This document shows positions 56,868 to 63,964 of a stretch of DNA of 64,000 nt, in pieces. The stretch is from Pseudomonas fildesensis (GTDB lineage Bacteria; Pseudomonadota; Gammaproteobacteria; Pseudomonadales; Pseudomonadaceae). The translations under genes and the position numbers were made by a program. The notes under the pieces are model-generated. The model worked only from the letters and a program-made list of their open reading frames with translations. It had not been told where the DNA came from and did not search any database. Where the stretch lies: NCBI RefSeq assembly GCF_001050345.1, contig NZ_LFMW01000008.1, positions 80,777-144,776 of the forward strand, in the 5' to 3' direction. Every line of letters begins with the position of its first letter. The stretch's first letter is position 1.

Positions 56868-57818
56868 ATGAACCCCAATGCCCTGACCGATCAACTCAGC
56901 CTGTTTCTCGATGTACTGGAAACCGGCAGTTTTTCCGCCGCCGCCCGCCGCCATCCACTGACCCCCTCGGCCGTGGCCCGGCGCATCGACAGCCTGGAGA
57001 GCTCGGTCGGCAGCCGCTTGTTCCAGCGCAGCACTCACGCCGTGGTGCCAACCCCGGCAGGCCTGGCCTTCGCCGAGCGGGCACGGCGGATTGTCAGCGA
57101 GTTGCAACTGGCGCGAGCCGAAGCGGTTTCCTTGAGCCATGCGCCGGAAGGCTTGATTCGCGTGGATGCGCCGGCGGCCTTTGGTCGACGGCATCTGGCG
57201 CCGGTGATTGCCGACTTTCTGAATGTGTACCCAGGGCTGGATGTGCACCTGCATTTGATCGACAGTTTTGTCGACATGCAGGGCGCGCACCTGGGCAAGG
57301 TCGACCTGGTGTTGCGCGCCGGGCATATTGTCGACACCCGGCTGATCGCCACGCCCCTGGCCAGTATCGTGCGCATCGCCTGTGCCAGCCCGGCCTACCT
57401 GAAAAACCGGGGCACGCCGACCCATCCCAGTGAACTGAGCCAGCACGACGGCCTGGACTGGGATGGCCTGGCGCCCATGTTTGCCTGGCGCTTCGAGTTG
57501 GACGGGCGCCGCGCCACGTATCGCCCGCAGCGCATCCGCATGAGCGCCAACAACGCCGAAGCGCTGCTGTCCGGCGCCCTAGCCGGGCTGGGTATTGCGC
57601 ATCTGCCCACGTGGCTGGCCAGTGAATACCTGGTGCGCGGCGAACTCTTGCCACTGTTTTGCGAAGGGGGGCTGCCCAGCCCGGAAACCAGCGGGATCTA
57701 CGCGCTGCGCCTGGAACAACAGCCCAACGCGCGCAGCCGCTTGTTGCTCGAATACCTGAAATCCCGTTTCAGCCCCGTGCCGCCCTGGGATCTGGCGCTG
57801 CAAAGCGGACTGGTCTGA
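56868..57818 (+). CDS. LysR-family transcriptional regulator
   Basis: 316 residues. The HTH is GSFSAAARRHPLTPSAVARRIDSLESSVGSRLFQR (about 19-53), followed by the effector domain with LIRVDAPAAFGRRHLAPVIADFL. ATG 56868 (MNPNALTDQL) gives the normal distance to the HTH; an in-frame ATG at 56835 lies upstream. It is divergent from the TauE gene, which is its probable target. An imperfect 18-bp palindrome (TCTGACCGTACGGACAGA, 57814-57831) covers its stop codon. Confidence 0.86.
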   Translation: MNPNALTDQLSLFLDVLETGSFSAAARRHPLTPSAVARRIDSLESSVGSRLFQRSTHAVVPTPAGLAFAERARRIVSELQLARAEAVSLSHAPEGLIRVDAPAAFGRRHLAPVIADFLNVYPGLDVHLHLIDSFVDMQGAHLGKVDLVLRAGHIVDTRLIATPLASIVRIACASPAYLKNRGTPTHPSELSQHDGLDWDGLAPMFAWRFELDGRRATYRPQRIRMSANNAEALLSGALAGLGIAHLPTWLASEYLVRGELLPLFCEGGLPSPETSGIYALRLEQQPNARSRLLLEYLKSRFSPVPPWDLALQSGLV

Positions 57819-57839
57819 CCGTACGGACAGAATTATCTG

Positions 57840-57853
57840 GCGCATTAAACATT
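57840..57853. promoter_or_regulatory. OhrR-type operator candidate before ohrR
   Basis: GCGC-AT-TAAACATT shares GCGC-N2-TAAACATT with the site before ohr (58503-58516). It lies about 50 bases before the ohrR start, compatible with autoregulation. Confidence 0.45.
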
Positions 57854-57898
57854 TGCCCGCTAGATTCCAGTCCAGACACGCTTTTTTGAGGCACCGCC

Positions 57899-58351
57899 AT
57901 GAGCAAAAATCCGAATCCTTGCGAATCCTTGATGCTGGACAACCAGCTGTGTTTCGCCCTGCATTCCACCTCCCTGCTGATGACCAAGGTCTACAAGCCT
58001 CTGCTGCAAGCCCTTGGCCTGACCTACCCGCAGTACCTGGCCATGATGGTGCTGTGGGAAGAAGATGGTTTGACCGTCGGCGAAATCAGCAGCCGCCTGC
58101 TGACCGATCCGGGCTCCCTGACGCCGCTGCTCAAGCGCCTGGAAGCCGAAGGCCTGTTGAGCCGTACCCGCAGCCGTGAAGACGAGCGCGTGGTGGTGGT
58201 GGAATTGACCGTCGCCGGCCGCGCCTTGCAGGACAAGGCCATGGGTATTCCCCAGTGCATCCTCGGCGCCAGCGGCCTGGAGCTGGAGCAATTGCGCAAG
58301 CTGCAAGCTGACCTGATCGCCTTGCGCGGCAACCTGCAGAACGCAATCTAA
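57899..58351 (+). CDS. ohrR: Organic hydroperoxide resistance regulator OhrR (MarR family)
   Basis: 150 residues. The peroxide-sensing cysteine is C18 in LMLDNQLCFALHSTSLL, the position typical of OhrR. The winged helix is LTVGEISSRLLTDPGSLTPLLKRLEAEGLLSRTRSREDERVV (about 58-99). In the reduced state it represses ohr; oxidation of the Cys by organic peroxide releases the DNA. A REPIN and an operator-rich region separate it from ohr, which is on the same strand. Confidence 0.92.
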   Translation: MSKNPNPCESLMLDNQLCFALHSTSLLMTKVYKPLLQALGLTYPQYLAMMVLWEEDGLTVGEISSRLLTDPGSLTPLLKRLEAEGLLSRTRSREDERVVVVELTVAGRALQDKAMGIPQCILGASGLELEQLRKLQADLIALRGNLQNAI

Positions 58352-58371
58352 AAGCGCCAACGCACTAAAAC

Positions 58372-58461
58372 TGTGGGAGGGGGTTTACTCCCGATTGCGG
58401 TAGCTCAGCCAATGCTTTTATTGACTGACCCACCGAAATCGGGAGTAAACCCCCTCCCACA
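58372..58461. repeat. REPIN between ohrR and ohr, with matched changes in both arms
   Basis: The arms are TGTGGGAGGGGGTTTACTCC and GGAGTAAACCCCCTCCCACA. Relative to the repeats at 45057 and 48086 (GGGGGCTTGCTCC), both arms carry the same two changes (C to T and G to A) in complementary form, so the palindrome is kept. Confidence 0.9.
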
Positions 58462-58500
58462 TTGATTTACAGCACCCACAAAATATTTGTAATATTTATC

Positions 58501-58569
58501 TTGCGCGCTAAACATTAGCGCTATACATTCGCCTCACCAACTACTTAGCGCGCAAATATTTAGCGCTAA
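58501..58569. promoter_or_regulatory. ohr promoter with OhrR-type inverted repeats
   Basis: TTGCGCGCTAA (58501-58511) and TTAGCGCGCAA (58545-58555) are perfect inverted copies. GCGC-GC-TAAACATT (58503-58516) matches the ohrR upstream site, and further TTAGCGCT and TTTAGCGCTAA half-sites surround them. A possible -10 TATACA (58522-58527) lies between. The operator-like repeats cover the promoter. Confidence 0.6.
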
Positions 58570-58589
58570 CAACTCAAGAGGACGACACC

Positions 58590-59009
58590 ATGCAAACGCT
58601 CTATACCGCAGTAGCCACCGCCACCGGCGGCCGTGATGGTCGTGCTGTTTCCAGCGACAACATCCTCGACGTAAAACTCTCCACACCCAAGGAACTGGGC
58701 GGTGCTGGCGGCCAGGCCACCAACCCTGAACAACTGTTTACCGCCGGCTACTCGGCCTGCTTTATCGGCGCACTGAAGTTCGTCGCCAGCCAGACCAAAC
58801 GCAAAATCCCGGATGACGCTTCGATCACTGCCCACGTCGGTATCGGTCAAATCCCCGGCGGTTTCGGCCTGGATATCGACCTGCACATCAGCCTGCCCGG
58901 CCTGATCCAGGACGATGCACAAAGCCTGGTCGACGCGGCTCACCAAGTCTGCCCGTACTCCAACGCCACCCGTGGCAACGTTGATGTGCGCCTGCACGTG
59001 ACGGTCTGA
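58590..59009 (+). CDS. ohr: Organic hydroperoxide resistance protein Ohr
   Basis: 139 residues, the standard length. Ohr is a thiol peroxidase that reduces organic and lipid hydroperoxides. The active-site cysteines are C57 in FTAGYSACFIGALK and C121 in HQVCPYSNATRGNVDV; the catalytic Arg is R18 in GGRDGRAVSSD. AAGAGGA lies 8 bases before the ATG. It follows OhrR-type operators and precedes an exported alpha/beta hydrolase 27 bases downstream, probably in one transcript. Confidence 0.95.
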   Translation: MQTLYTAVATATGGRDGRAVSSDNILDVKLSTPKELGGAGGQATNPEQLFTAGYSACFIGALKFVASQTKRKIPDDASITAHVGIGQIPGGFGLDIDLHISLPGLIQDDAQSLVDAAHQVCPYSNATRGNVDVRLHVTV

Positions 59010-59036
59010 TGACCTCTGCCGCCCCAGGAGAAAAAA

Positions 59037-60053
59037 ATGAACACAATTGGTAAAGCGCTCACCGGTACCCTGCTCGCCCTGTCGATCACCCACGCGTTCG
59101 CCGCCTCTGGCGATGTCGAACACAACACCCAGGCTTTCCTGGATGTGTTGAACGCAGGCTCCGGCAAACCGATCGAGCAACTGTCGCCCAAGGATGCCCG
59201 TGCCGTGCTGACGGGTGCCCAGGCCGGCGTCAAGCTGACCCTGCCGAAAGCTGATGTCAGTCAGAAGACCATTCAGGTCGATGGCAAGCCTTTGGAGTTG
59301 ACCATTGTGCGGCCGGCCGGCGTCAAGGGCACCTTGCCAGTGTTCATGTTCTTCCACGGCGGCGGTTGGGTGTTGGGTGACTACCCCACCCACGAACGTC
59401 TGGTGCGGGATCTGGTAGCGGGTTCGGGGGCGGTGGCAGTGTTCGTCAACTACACGCCGTCACCGGAAGCGCACTACCCGGTGGCGATCAACCAGGCGTA
59501 CGGCGCAACCCAGTGGGTGGCCGAACATGGGCAGGAAATCAATGTCGACGGCAAGCGCCTGGCCGTGGCCGGCAACAGCGTCGGCGGCAATATGGCGGCG
59601 GTAGTCAGCCTGATGGCCAAGGACAAGGGCACCCCGGCGATCAAATTCCAGCTGCTGTTGTGGCCGGTGACCGACGCCAACTTCGACACCGGGTCCTACA
59701 ACCAGTACGCCGAAGGGCACTTCCTTACACGCAACATGATGAAGTGGTTCTGGGACAACTACACCACCGACGCCAACCAGCGCGCCGAGCTCTACGCCTC
59801 GCCGCTGCGGGCAACAACCGCACAGCTCAAGGGCTTGCCGCCCGCGATGGTACAGACCGCCGGTGCTGACGTGCTGCGTGATGAAGGCGAAGCCTATGCA
59901 CGCAAGCTGGACCAGGCGGGTGTGCCGGTGACTGCCGTGCGTTACAACGGCATGATCCACGACTACGGTTTGCTCAACGTGGTCAGCCAGGTGCCCGCAG
60001 TACGTTCGGCACTGCTGCAAGCGTCGGATGAGCTGAAGCAACACCTGAAGTAA
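59037..60053 (+). CDS. Exported alpha/beta hydrolase (hormone-sensitive-lipase-like esterase)
   Basis: 338 residues. Signal peptide LTGTLLALSITHAFAASG (cleavage near residue 23) sends it to the periplasm. HSL-family motifs: HGGGW (107-111, oxyanion hole) and nucleophile S181 in VAGNSVGGNMA; the acid is in AGADVLRDEG and the base His in GMIHDYGLLN. AGGAG lies 6-8 bases upstream, 27 bases after ohr, so co-transcription and OhrR control are plausible. It might act on oxidised esters or lipids; that is inference only. Confidence 0.85.
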   Translation: MNTIGKALTGTLLALSITHAFAASGDVEHNTQAFLDVLNAGSGKPIEQLSPKDARAVLTGAQAGVKLTLPKADVSQKTIQVDGKPLELTIVRPAGVKGTLPVFMFFHGGGWVLGDYPTHERLVRDLVAGSGAVAVFVNYTPSPEAHYPVAINQAYGATQWVAEHGQEINVDGKRLAVAGNSVGGNMAAVVSLMAKDKGTPAIKFQLLLWPVTDANFDTGSYNQYAEGHFLTRNMMKWFWDNYTTDANQRAELYASPLRATTAQLKGLPPAMVQTAGADVLRDEGEAYARKLDQAGVPVTAVRYNGMIHDYGLLNVVSQVPAVRSALLQASDELKQHLK

Positions 60054-60069
60054 TAAAACAAGCGCCCAC

Positions 60070-60195
60070 AAAAAAGCCCACTGGTAGGACCGAGCTTGCT
60101 CGCGAAAAACTCACAGGCACCGCGTACATCCAGGATGTACGCGTTATCGTTGACGTTTTTCGCGAGCAAGCTCGCTCCTACAGCGGGCTTTTTTT
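60070..60195. terminator. Bidirectional terminator split by a REPIN
   Basis: AAAAAAGCCC (60070-60079) and GGGCTTTTTTT (60185-60195) are the two halves of an ordinary intrinsic terminator stem with T runs on both sides, but about 105 bases of REPIN fill the loop. It lies between the converging hydrolase and efp genes. Confidence 0.65.
60083..60182. repeat. REPIN inside the terminator loop
   Basis: GGTAGGACCGAGCTTGCTCGCG and CGCGAGCAAGCTCGCTCCTAC are inverted arms (one mismatch); GCGTTATCGTTGACG next to the right arm is shared with the repeats at 25817 and 51140. CGCGTACATCC-A-GGATGTACGCG forms a second perfect palindrome in the centre. Confidence 0.85.
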
Positions 60196-60214
60196 CGTAT
60201 CGGAGGGGCCAGGA

Positions 60215-60787
60215 TTAGACCTTGGCACGACCTTTGTAAGAACCACCTTCACGGGTATCGATCTCGATCCAGTCGCCGATTTCAACGAAATCTGCAACGC
60301 TCAACTCGGTACCATTTTTCAGTTTGGCTGGTTTCATCACCTTGCCGGAAGTGTCGCCGCGAGCGGAGCCTTCGGTGTAGTCGACCTGACGCACGATGGT
60401 GGTCGGCAGCTCTACGGAAACCAGGCGCTCTTCAAAGAAGATCGCTTCGCAGACGTCGGTCATACCTTCTTCCACGAACGGCAGAACGGCTTCGATATCT
60501 TCAGCGTTCAGCTCGTACATGGTGTAGTCGGTAGTGTCCATGAACGTGTAGGTGTCGCCGCTGATGAAGGACAGGGTCGCTTCTTTGCGGTCGAGGATCA
60601 CGTCTTCCAGTTTGTCATCGGCGCTGTAGACGATCTCGGTCTTGTAACCGGTCAGCAGGTTCTTCAGCTTGGTCTTCATGATTGCGCTGTTACGACCGGA
60701 CTTGGTGAATTCAGCTTTCTGAACCAACCAAGGGTCGTTTTCGAGCTTGATGACGGTACCGGGTTTCAGCTCTTTACCAGTTTTCAT
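60215..60787 (-). CDS. efp: Translation elongation factor P
   Basis: 190 residues. EF-P enters the ribosomal E site and relieves stalling at polyproline. The modified loop reads [11 protein letters not shown] with R32 at its tip, the residue rhamnosylated by EarP in Pseudomonas (rather than the lysine of E. coli). The three beta domains are normal (KL domain; [40 protein letters not shown]). In Pseudomonas earP is normally divergent just upstream; here a prophage end lies there instead, so earP must be elsewhere. Confidence 0.97.
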   Translation of the reverse strand: MKTGKELKPGTVIKLENDPWLVQKAEFTKSGRNSAIMKTKLKNLLTGYKTEIVYSADDKLEDVILDRKEATLSFISGDTYTFMDTTDYTMYELNAEDIEAVLPFVEEGMTDVCEAIFFEERLVSVELPTTIVRQVDYTEGSARGDTSGKVMKPAKLKNGTELSVADFVEIGDWIEIDTREGGSYKGRAKV

Positions 60788-60835
60788 TGCGTATATCCGA
60801 AATTTGGATGGGATTTACAAAAATCAAGGTGGCGT

Positions 60836-60865
60836 ATCATATCCAACTTTCATAAAACTGGGCAA
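60836..60865 (-). promoter_or_regulatory. efp promoter candidate
   Basis: On the minus strand TTGCCC (60860-60865) and TATGAT (60836-60841) are 18 bases apart, about 50 bases before the efp start. This places the prophage junction at about 60866 or beyond if the promoter is native. Confidence 0.45.
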
Positions 60866-61082
60866 TGAAAGAACTGATCGGCCATTCTCCTGGATTCATT
60901 GGGCACCGTAAAGCCCCTTGTAGCGGCCTTGGTGTACCCTTGTGCCAGCGCAGTGACAGCCTCGTGCCTCTCTTGGGCCTCATTTGTCCCACACGGAGGG
61001 GCCACGGGGGAACTGGCGGCGTAGAACAGTTGAGGTGACCGAAGAGATTTTTCTGTCAGATTCTCAAAGGGACCTCAAGAAG
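60866..61082. other. Prophage right end and junction, no gene seen
   Basis: About 215 bases between the efp promoter and the gp19.5-like gene. No open frame with a ribosome site is seen. In T7-like genomes the last small gene is followed by a non-coding terminal part, so the phage-chromosome junction most likely lies here. The attachment core cannot be found without the other end. Confidence 0.5.
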
Positions 61083-61268
61083 TCATTCAACACACCCACC
61101 AGCGACCAAGATACAGACCACGTTCCCAAAGGCTTCAACAAGTGGGCCACCCTGCACCGCTCCGAGAGTCACCAAGAGCAACGCAAGGAATTTGTAGGTA
61201 GCCCGGTGCTTCGCCAGGGCCTTAACGACAGCCACAAAGGTCTGCCAGCGAGTAGTCATAACGATCAT
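61083..61268 (-). CDS. T7 gp19.5-like small membrane protein
   Basis: 61 residues. ALAKHRATYKFLALLLVTLG, a Gly/Pro-rich turn and AFGNVVCILVAGGC resemble T7 gene 19.5 (RHRVTYRFLVVLCAALGY type), from memory. One transmembrane helix is likely. AAGGAGG lies 8 bases before ATG 61268. It is the last gene of the phage genome, as in T7. The function is unknown. Confidence 0.7.
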   Translation of the reverse strand: MIVMTTRWQTFVAVVKALAKHRATYKFLALLLVTLGAVQGGPLVEAFGNVVCILVAGGCVE

Positions 61269-61271
61269 TCT

Positions 61272-61349
61272 TCAGCCTCCTTTGAGCTGGTAATAGAGAA
61301 GGTGGTAGATGGTGATAACCACCACCCACACAGGAGGTCTCAGAGGCAT
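61272..61349 (-). CDS. Tiny phage membrane peptide, 25 residues (tentative)
   Basis: The frame MPLRPPVWVVVITIYHLLYY and five further residues is almost wholly hydrophobic. Its last codons contain the AAGGAGG ribosome site of the gp19.5-like gene, and its stop lies three bases before that start codon, so translational coupling is possible. A longer frame up to 61478 would pass through the terminator after the terminase gene and is unlikely. Confidence 0.35.
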   Translation of the reverse strand: MPLRPPVWVVVITIYHLLYYQLKGG

Positions 61350-61375
61350 CTCTAAGAGAGTAACTTTAAGCCTCC

Positions 61376-61400
61376 CTATGGTTATAGTGGGTGCTTTTGG
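61376..61400 (-). promoter_or_regulatory. Candidate phage RNA polymerase promoter (phiOR-like position)
   Basis: On the minus strand CCAAAAGCACCCACTATAAC matches about 14 of 20 bases of the gh-1-type promoter (TTAAAAACCCTCACTRTGGC, from memory) and has the CACTATA core of T7 promoters. It lies between the terminator after gene 19 and the gp19.5-like gene, exactly where T7 has phiOR. Confidence 0.4.
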
Positions 61401-61445
61401 AGCCCTTGCAGGACGGGGCCTGTAGCCCTGGCAAAACTGAAAAAT

Positions 61446-61465
61446 AAGGGACCCGAAGGCCCCTT
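61446..61465 (-). terminator. Terminator after the large terminase gene
   Basis: On the minus strand AAGGGGCC-TTCG-GGTCCCTT is an eight-pair stem (one G-T pair) with a very stable UUCG loop, followed by ATTTTTC. It begins seven bases after the terminase stop codon. Confidence 0.75.
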
Positions 61466-61471
61466 TAAGTA

Positions 61472-63223
61472 TCACCACCCCATATAGTTGGTGGTCGTTC
61501 CGTCTGTTTCGTACTGCATCATCACGTCACCAATCATCATCTGCCGGTGATCCTCGAAGCCCACAAGCGGGTCTTCCATGTGCTGCATTAGGTACTCTTC
61601 AAGCATCTCAGAGGCTCCCACCTCAGAATCCTTTTCCATGGCCTCAGTGAAGAACTGAACGCCGATTGCCAAGGCATCAAGACGGTCATCATGTGCCAGT
61701 GAGCCCCGGTCCTTGGTGATCCTTGAGAGCTGATAGAAACCGCTGTACTTGATGTCAGTCGTACCGTCGATGTTCAAGGCGGTCTCATAGTCCCGCGTAA
61801 TGACATCCTCGGAGACCACCAGCTTGTGGCTCCCCAGTACGGGCTCCAGCACGTCACAGATGCGTAGCTCTTTCTGTCCCTTAGACTTCACCTCAGTGAC
61901 CGCACAACGGTGCGTACGGGTCATCACAGGGCTGAACAGCTTCACGTACATACCATCACCGAAGTTGCCTTCAATGATCACCTCGTTGACCTTGAAGCGC
62001 TTGCCGATGTCTGCCAGGGCCTGCAAGGTCTTGTCATCGTAGCCACCACGGAATCCACCCCAGTCCATCAGGAAGATGTAGCCGTTGAGCATGTAGAGGA
62101 CGGCGTAGCCAGTCTCATCCTTACCGCGCCCGCTTGGGTCGATCACAAGGAGCTTCGCGGAGTAAGGAGCAGACGCCTGACCCACAGTCTCGTAGCGGTG
62201 GAAACGATCACCCTTCAGGCCCACGTTAGGGAGGCCCTTAGCTTCGTTGTTACCGTTAGGCAACCACTGCAAGGTCGTAGGGGCTGTATCGAGGCTGAAG
62301 CGCCCCACGATGAAGTCACGCAGTTTCAGCGGGTACTTTTCGGCATCGCTCAGGTTCGGGTTGAGCATGAATTGAAGAGCGAAGCCGCCCTTGCCGTATG
62401 ACAGCTCACGCTCACGCAAGTCAGTGTCATCAAAGCGCACAGGGTCTGTAGGTTTCCAGTAAAGGGTCCCGTCAGCTTCCAGCTCGTTCGCAATCATTGG
62501 TGCCAAACGATGGCCGTAGCTCTCACGGTCTTTCTGGTTTTTCGGGTATCTCGCAGGCCAGATGGTGGTCACATAGCCACGGTTTTCCAGCTCACGATAA
62601 AGAGTCATCTCAGTTTGGGGAGTACCCAAGTAGATGATGGTAGATGCTTCACCCGGCTTCAGGATCGCATCGAATTCCTTCACGAGTTCGCCCAGGTGAT
62701 CCCTTGCGGACTGCGTAGCGGAGTTGTTCGGGACCTCAACGTCATCCGCGATGAGGATGTCAGCACGGGAGCCTGCCAGTTGGCCGGTGATACCTACAGA
62801 CTTCACAGAGGGTGAGTGGTCGGGCTTGGCCGGTCCCACGTCGAAACTCAGGGAGCTATCCCGTTGCCCTGGCCCTGTCTTCAGCTCAGCAAGGAACGGA
62901 AGCAGGTCGATGATTCGCTTGATGAAGATAGAGTTGGCGTCTGCCCGTTCCTTCGAGGCCGACACAATGAGGAACTTCAGCTGTGGGTTGTTCCACAACT
63001 TCCAGACCACAAAGGCGCACGTAATGAAGGACTTGCCGATGCCTCGAAAGGCTTGAAGGATGAACCGTCGCTGCTTTCCGTCGCTTAGGGTTCGTGCCAT
63101 GTCTATCTGGCACTTGGTGGGTTTAGGGAGGTTTAGAGCGCGCCACAGGACAAACAAAAAGGCCACAAAGGACCTTTTCATTAACGCTATGTCCTGCTCG
63201 CCAGTGCGAACAGTTCGGGCCAT
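61472..63223 (-). CDS. Phage terminase large subunit (T7 gp19-like)
   Basis: 583 residues, like T7 gp19 (586). It packages DNA into the prohead with ATP and cuts the concatemer. The ATPase part has Walker [18 protein letters not shown] (about 55-71) and Walker [11 protein letters not shown]; the nuclease part has [19 protein letters not shown] (first acidic residue) and [14 protein letters not shown] (last acidic residues). It also shows the T7 phrase [13 protein letters not shown]. Its ATG overlaps the stop of the upstream small gene by one base (TAATG). It is the best evidence that the prophage is T7-like. Confidence 0.95.
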   Translation of the reverse strand: MARTVRTGEQDIALMKRSFVAFLFVLWRALNLPKPTKCQIDMARTLSDGKQRRFILQAFRGIGKSFITCAFVVWKLWNNPQLKFLIVSASKERADANSIFIKRIIDLLPFLAELKTGPGQRDSSLSFDVGPAKPDHSPSVKSVGITGQLAGSRADILIADDVEVPNNSATQSARDHLGELVKEFDAILKPGEASTIIYLGTPQTEMTLYRELENRGYVTTIWPARYPKNQKDRESYGHRLAPMIANELEADGTLYWKPTDPVRFDDTDLRERELSYGKGGFALQFMLNPNLSDAEKYPLKLRDFIVGRFSLDTAPTTLQWLPNGNNEAKGLPNVGLKGDRFHRYETVGQASAPYSAKLLVIDPSGRGKDETGYAVLYMLNGYIFLMDWGGFRGGYDDKTLQALADIGKRFKVNEVIIEGNFGDGMYVKLFSPVMTRTHRCAVTEVKSKGQKELRICDVLEPVLGSHKLVVSEDVITRDYETALNIDGTTDIKYSGFYQLSRITKDRGSLAHDDRLDALAIGVQFFTEAMEKDSEVGASEMLEEYLMQHMEDPLVGFEDHRQMMIGDVMMQYETDGTTTNYMGW

Positions 63224-63501
63224 TAGACGGCCTGCCAGACTTCGCGGGTAAACGTCTTGGTGACTTTCTGAACCTCTGTGAGTTCTGCCCCTTCGTCTTC
63301 ATAGCTGTAATACCAATCGGTGTGATAAGAGCCTGAACGGCTGATACTGAACTCATAAAACTTTCCTGTGGGGAGATGCTTCACGATGAAATCGCAGTGT
63401 TGATACTTATGGTCTTGGGTCCACTCCCCTTCTTCGACTTGCTCAAAGTCCGGGTGATCTTCACGAACCAGTTGGCATAACTCCTGTTTATTTAATTGCA
63501 T
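63223..63501 (-). CDS. Small phage protein of unknown function
   Basis: 92 residues, acidic, with many aromatic residues ([13 protein letters not shown] in the middle). No membrane segment or known motif. AAGGAGG lies 5-6 bases before the ATG. It overlaps the end of the i-spanin gene by 14 bases and the terminase start by one base, so it belongs to the same late transcript, between genes 18.5/18.7 and 19 in T7 terms. Confidence 0.75.
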   Translation of the reverse strand: MQLNKQELCQLVREDHPDFEQVEEGEWTQDHKYQHCDFIVKHLPTGKFYEFSISRSGSYHTDWYYSYEDEGAELTEVQKVTKTFTREVWQAV

Positions 63502-63952
63502 TGCGTCCTCCTTGCAGTTCTTTAATTACTCCTTGCAAGCCCGTTACTTGGGCATCACATCGTTGGGCTTGCTCGATAAGGAATCGAGAAGCGTCTGTGT
63601 GTAGCTCGGCGTAACCATTAGGGACGGGTCTACCTGAACTTGTGACTGAACGCACAGTGGTATCGCCAAGTTTGACGAGCAGGCTGATATTGTCATTACG
63701 CAACCTATCAATAGTCCTCTGAGCCACTTTCGGCTGTTCAGATAAATACGTCTGCCATTGCTTCGAGATGTCAGCCAAAGTCTTTTGAGATTGCTCACGT
63801 TCTTCCTCCTGTTTCTGCCTGTAGACTAAAGCTGTCTCAGCGGCCTCCTTAAGGTGTTTCTGGTCAGAGTCGTGATAGCCTTTGAAGTAAATCCCAAGGG
63901 CTATCAGACAGGCACACAGAAGCCCCAAGAGACCCTTGGTAAGGGTTGTCAT
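63488..63952 (-). CDS. Inner-membrane spanin (Rz-like, T7 gp18.5 position)
   Basis: 154 residues. One N-terminal transmembrane helix (LTKGLLGLLCACLIALGIYF, about 4-23) is followed by a long periplasmic coiled coil (HLKEAAETALVYRQKQEEEREQSQKTLADISKQW), the normal build of an i-spanin. With the outer-membrane spanin it fuses the two membranes in the last step of lysis. AAGGAG lies 8 bases before ATG 63952. The o-spanin gene is embedded within it in another frame. Confidence 0.88.
   Translation of the reverse strand: MTTLTKGLLGLLCACLIALGIYFKGYHDSDQKHLKEAAETALVYRQKQEEEREQSQKTLADISKQWQTYLSEQPKVAQRTIDRLRNDNISLLVKLGDTTVRSVTSSGRPVPNGYAELHTDASRFLIEQAQRCDAQVTGLQGVIKELQGGRNAIK
63544..63798 (-). CDS. 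Outer-membrane spanin (Rz1-like lipoprotein), embedded in the Rz gene
   Basis: The open frame of up to 84 residues lies wholly inside the i-spanin gene in a shifted frame. It contains a lipoprotein signal LRGLLIGCVMTISAC with the Cys followed by SSNLAIPLCVQSQVQVDPSL. The true start is unclear: the N-terminal 26 residues are not signal-like, and a non-ATG start nearer the hydrophobic stretch is likely. The last ten residues run to NDVMPK. Nested Rz/Rz1 pairs are a known phage arrangement. Confidence 0.72.
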   Translation of the reverse strand: MSNLKRLWLTSRSNGRRIYLNSRKWLRGLLIGCVMTISACSSNLAIPLCVQSQVQVDPSLMVTPSYTQTLLDSLSSKPNDVMPK

Positions 63953-63964
63953 GGTTATGGCTCC

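Noticed and set aside
57814..57831. Imperfect 18-bp palindrome TCTGACCGTACGGACAGA as an OhrR operator
   Set aside because: It covers the stop codon of the preceding LysR gene, has no counterpart before ohr, and lacks the GCGC-TAAACATT pattern shared by the two ohr-side regions.
45057..58461. CRISPR array suggested by repeated palindromes
   Set aside because: The repeated units are scattered REP/REPIN palindromes with long, unequal distances. There are no regularly spaced repeats and no cas genes.
61272..61478. 68-codon frame directly after the terminase gene
   Set aside because: Its start would be GTG inside the terminase stop region and it would be read through the UUCG terminator. Only the last 25 codons, from an internal ATG, are kept as a tentative gene.
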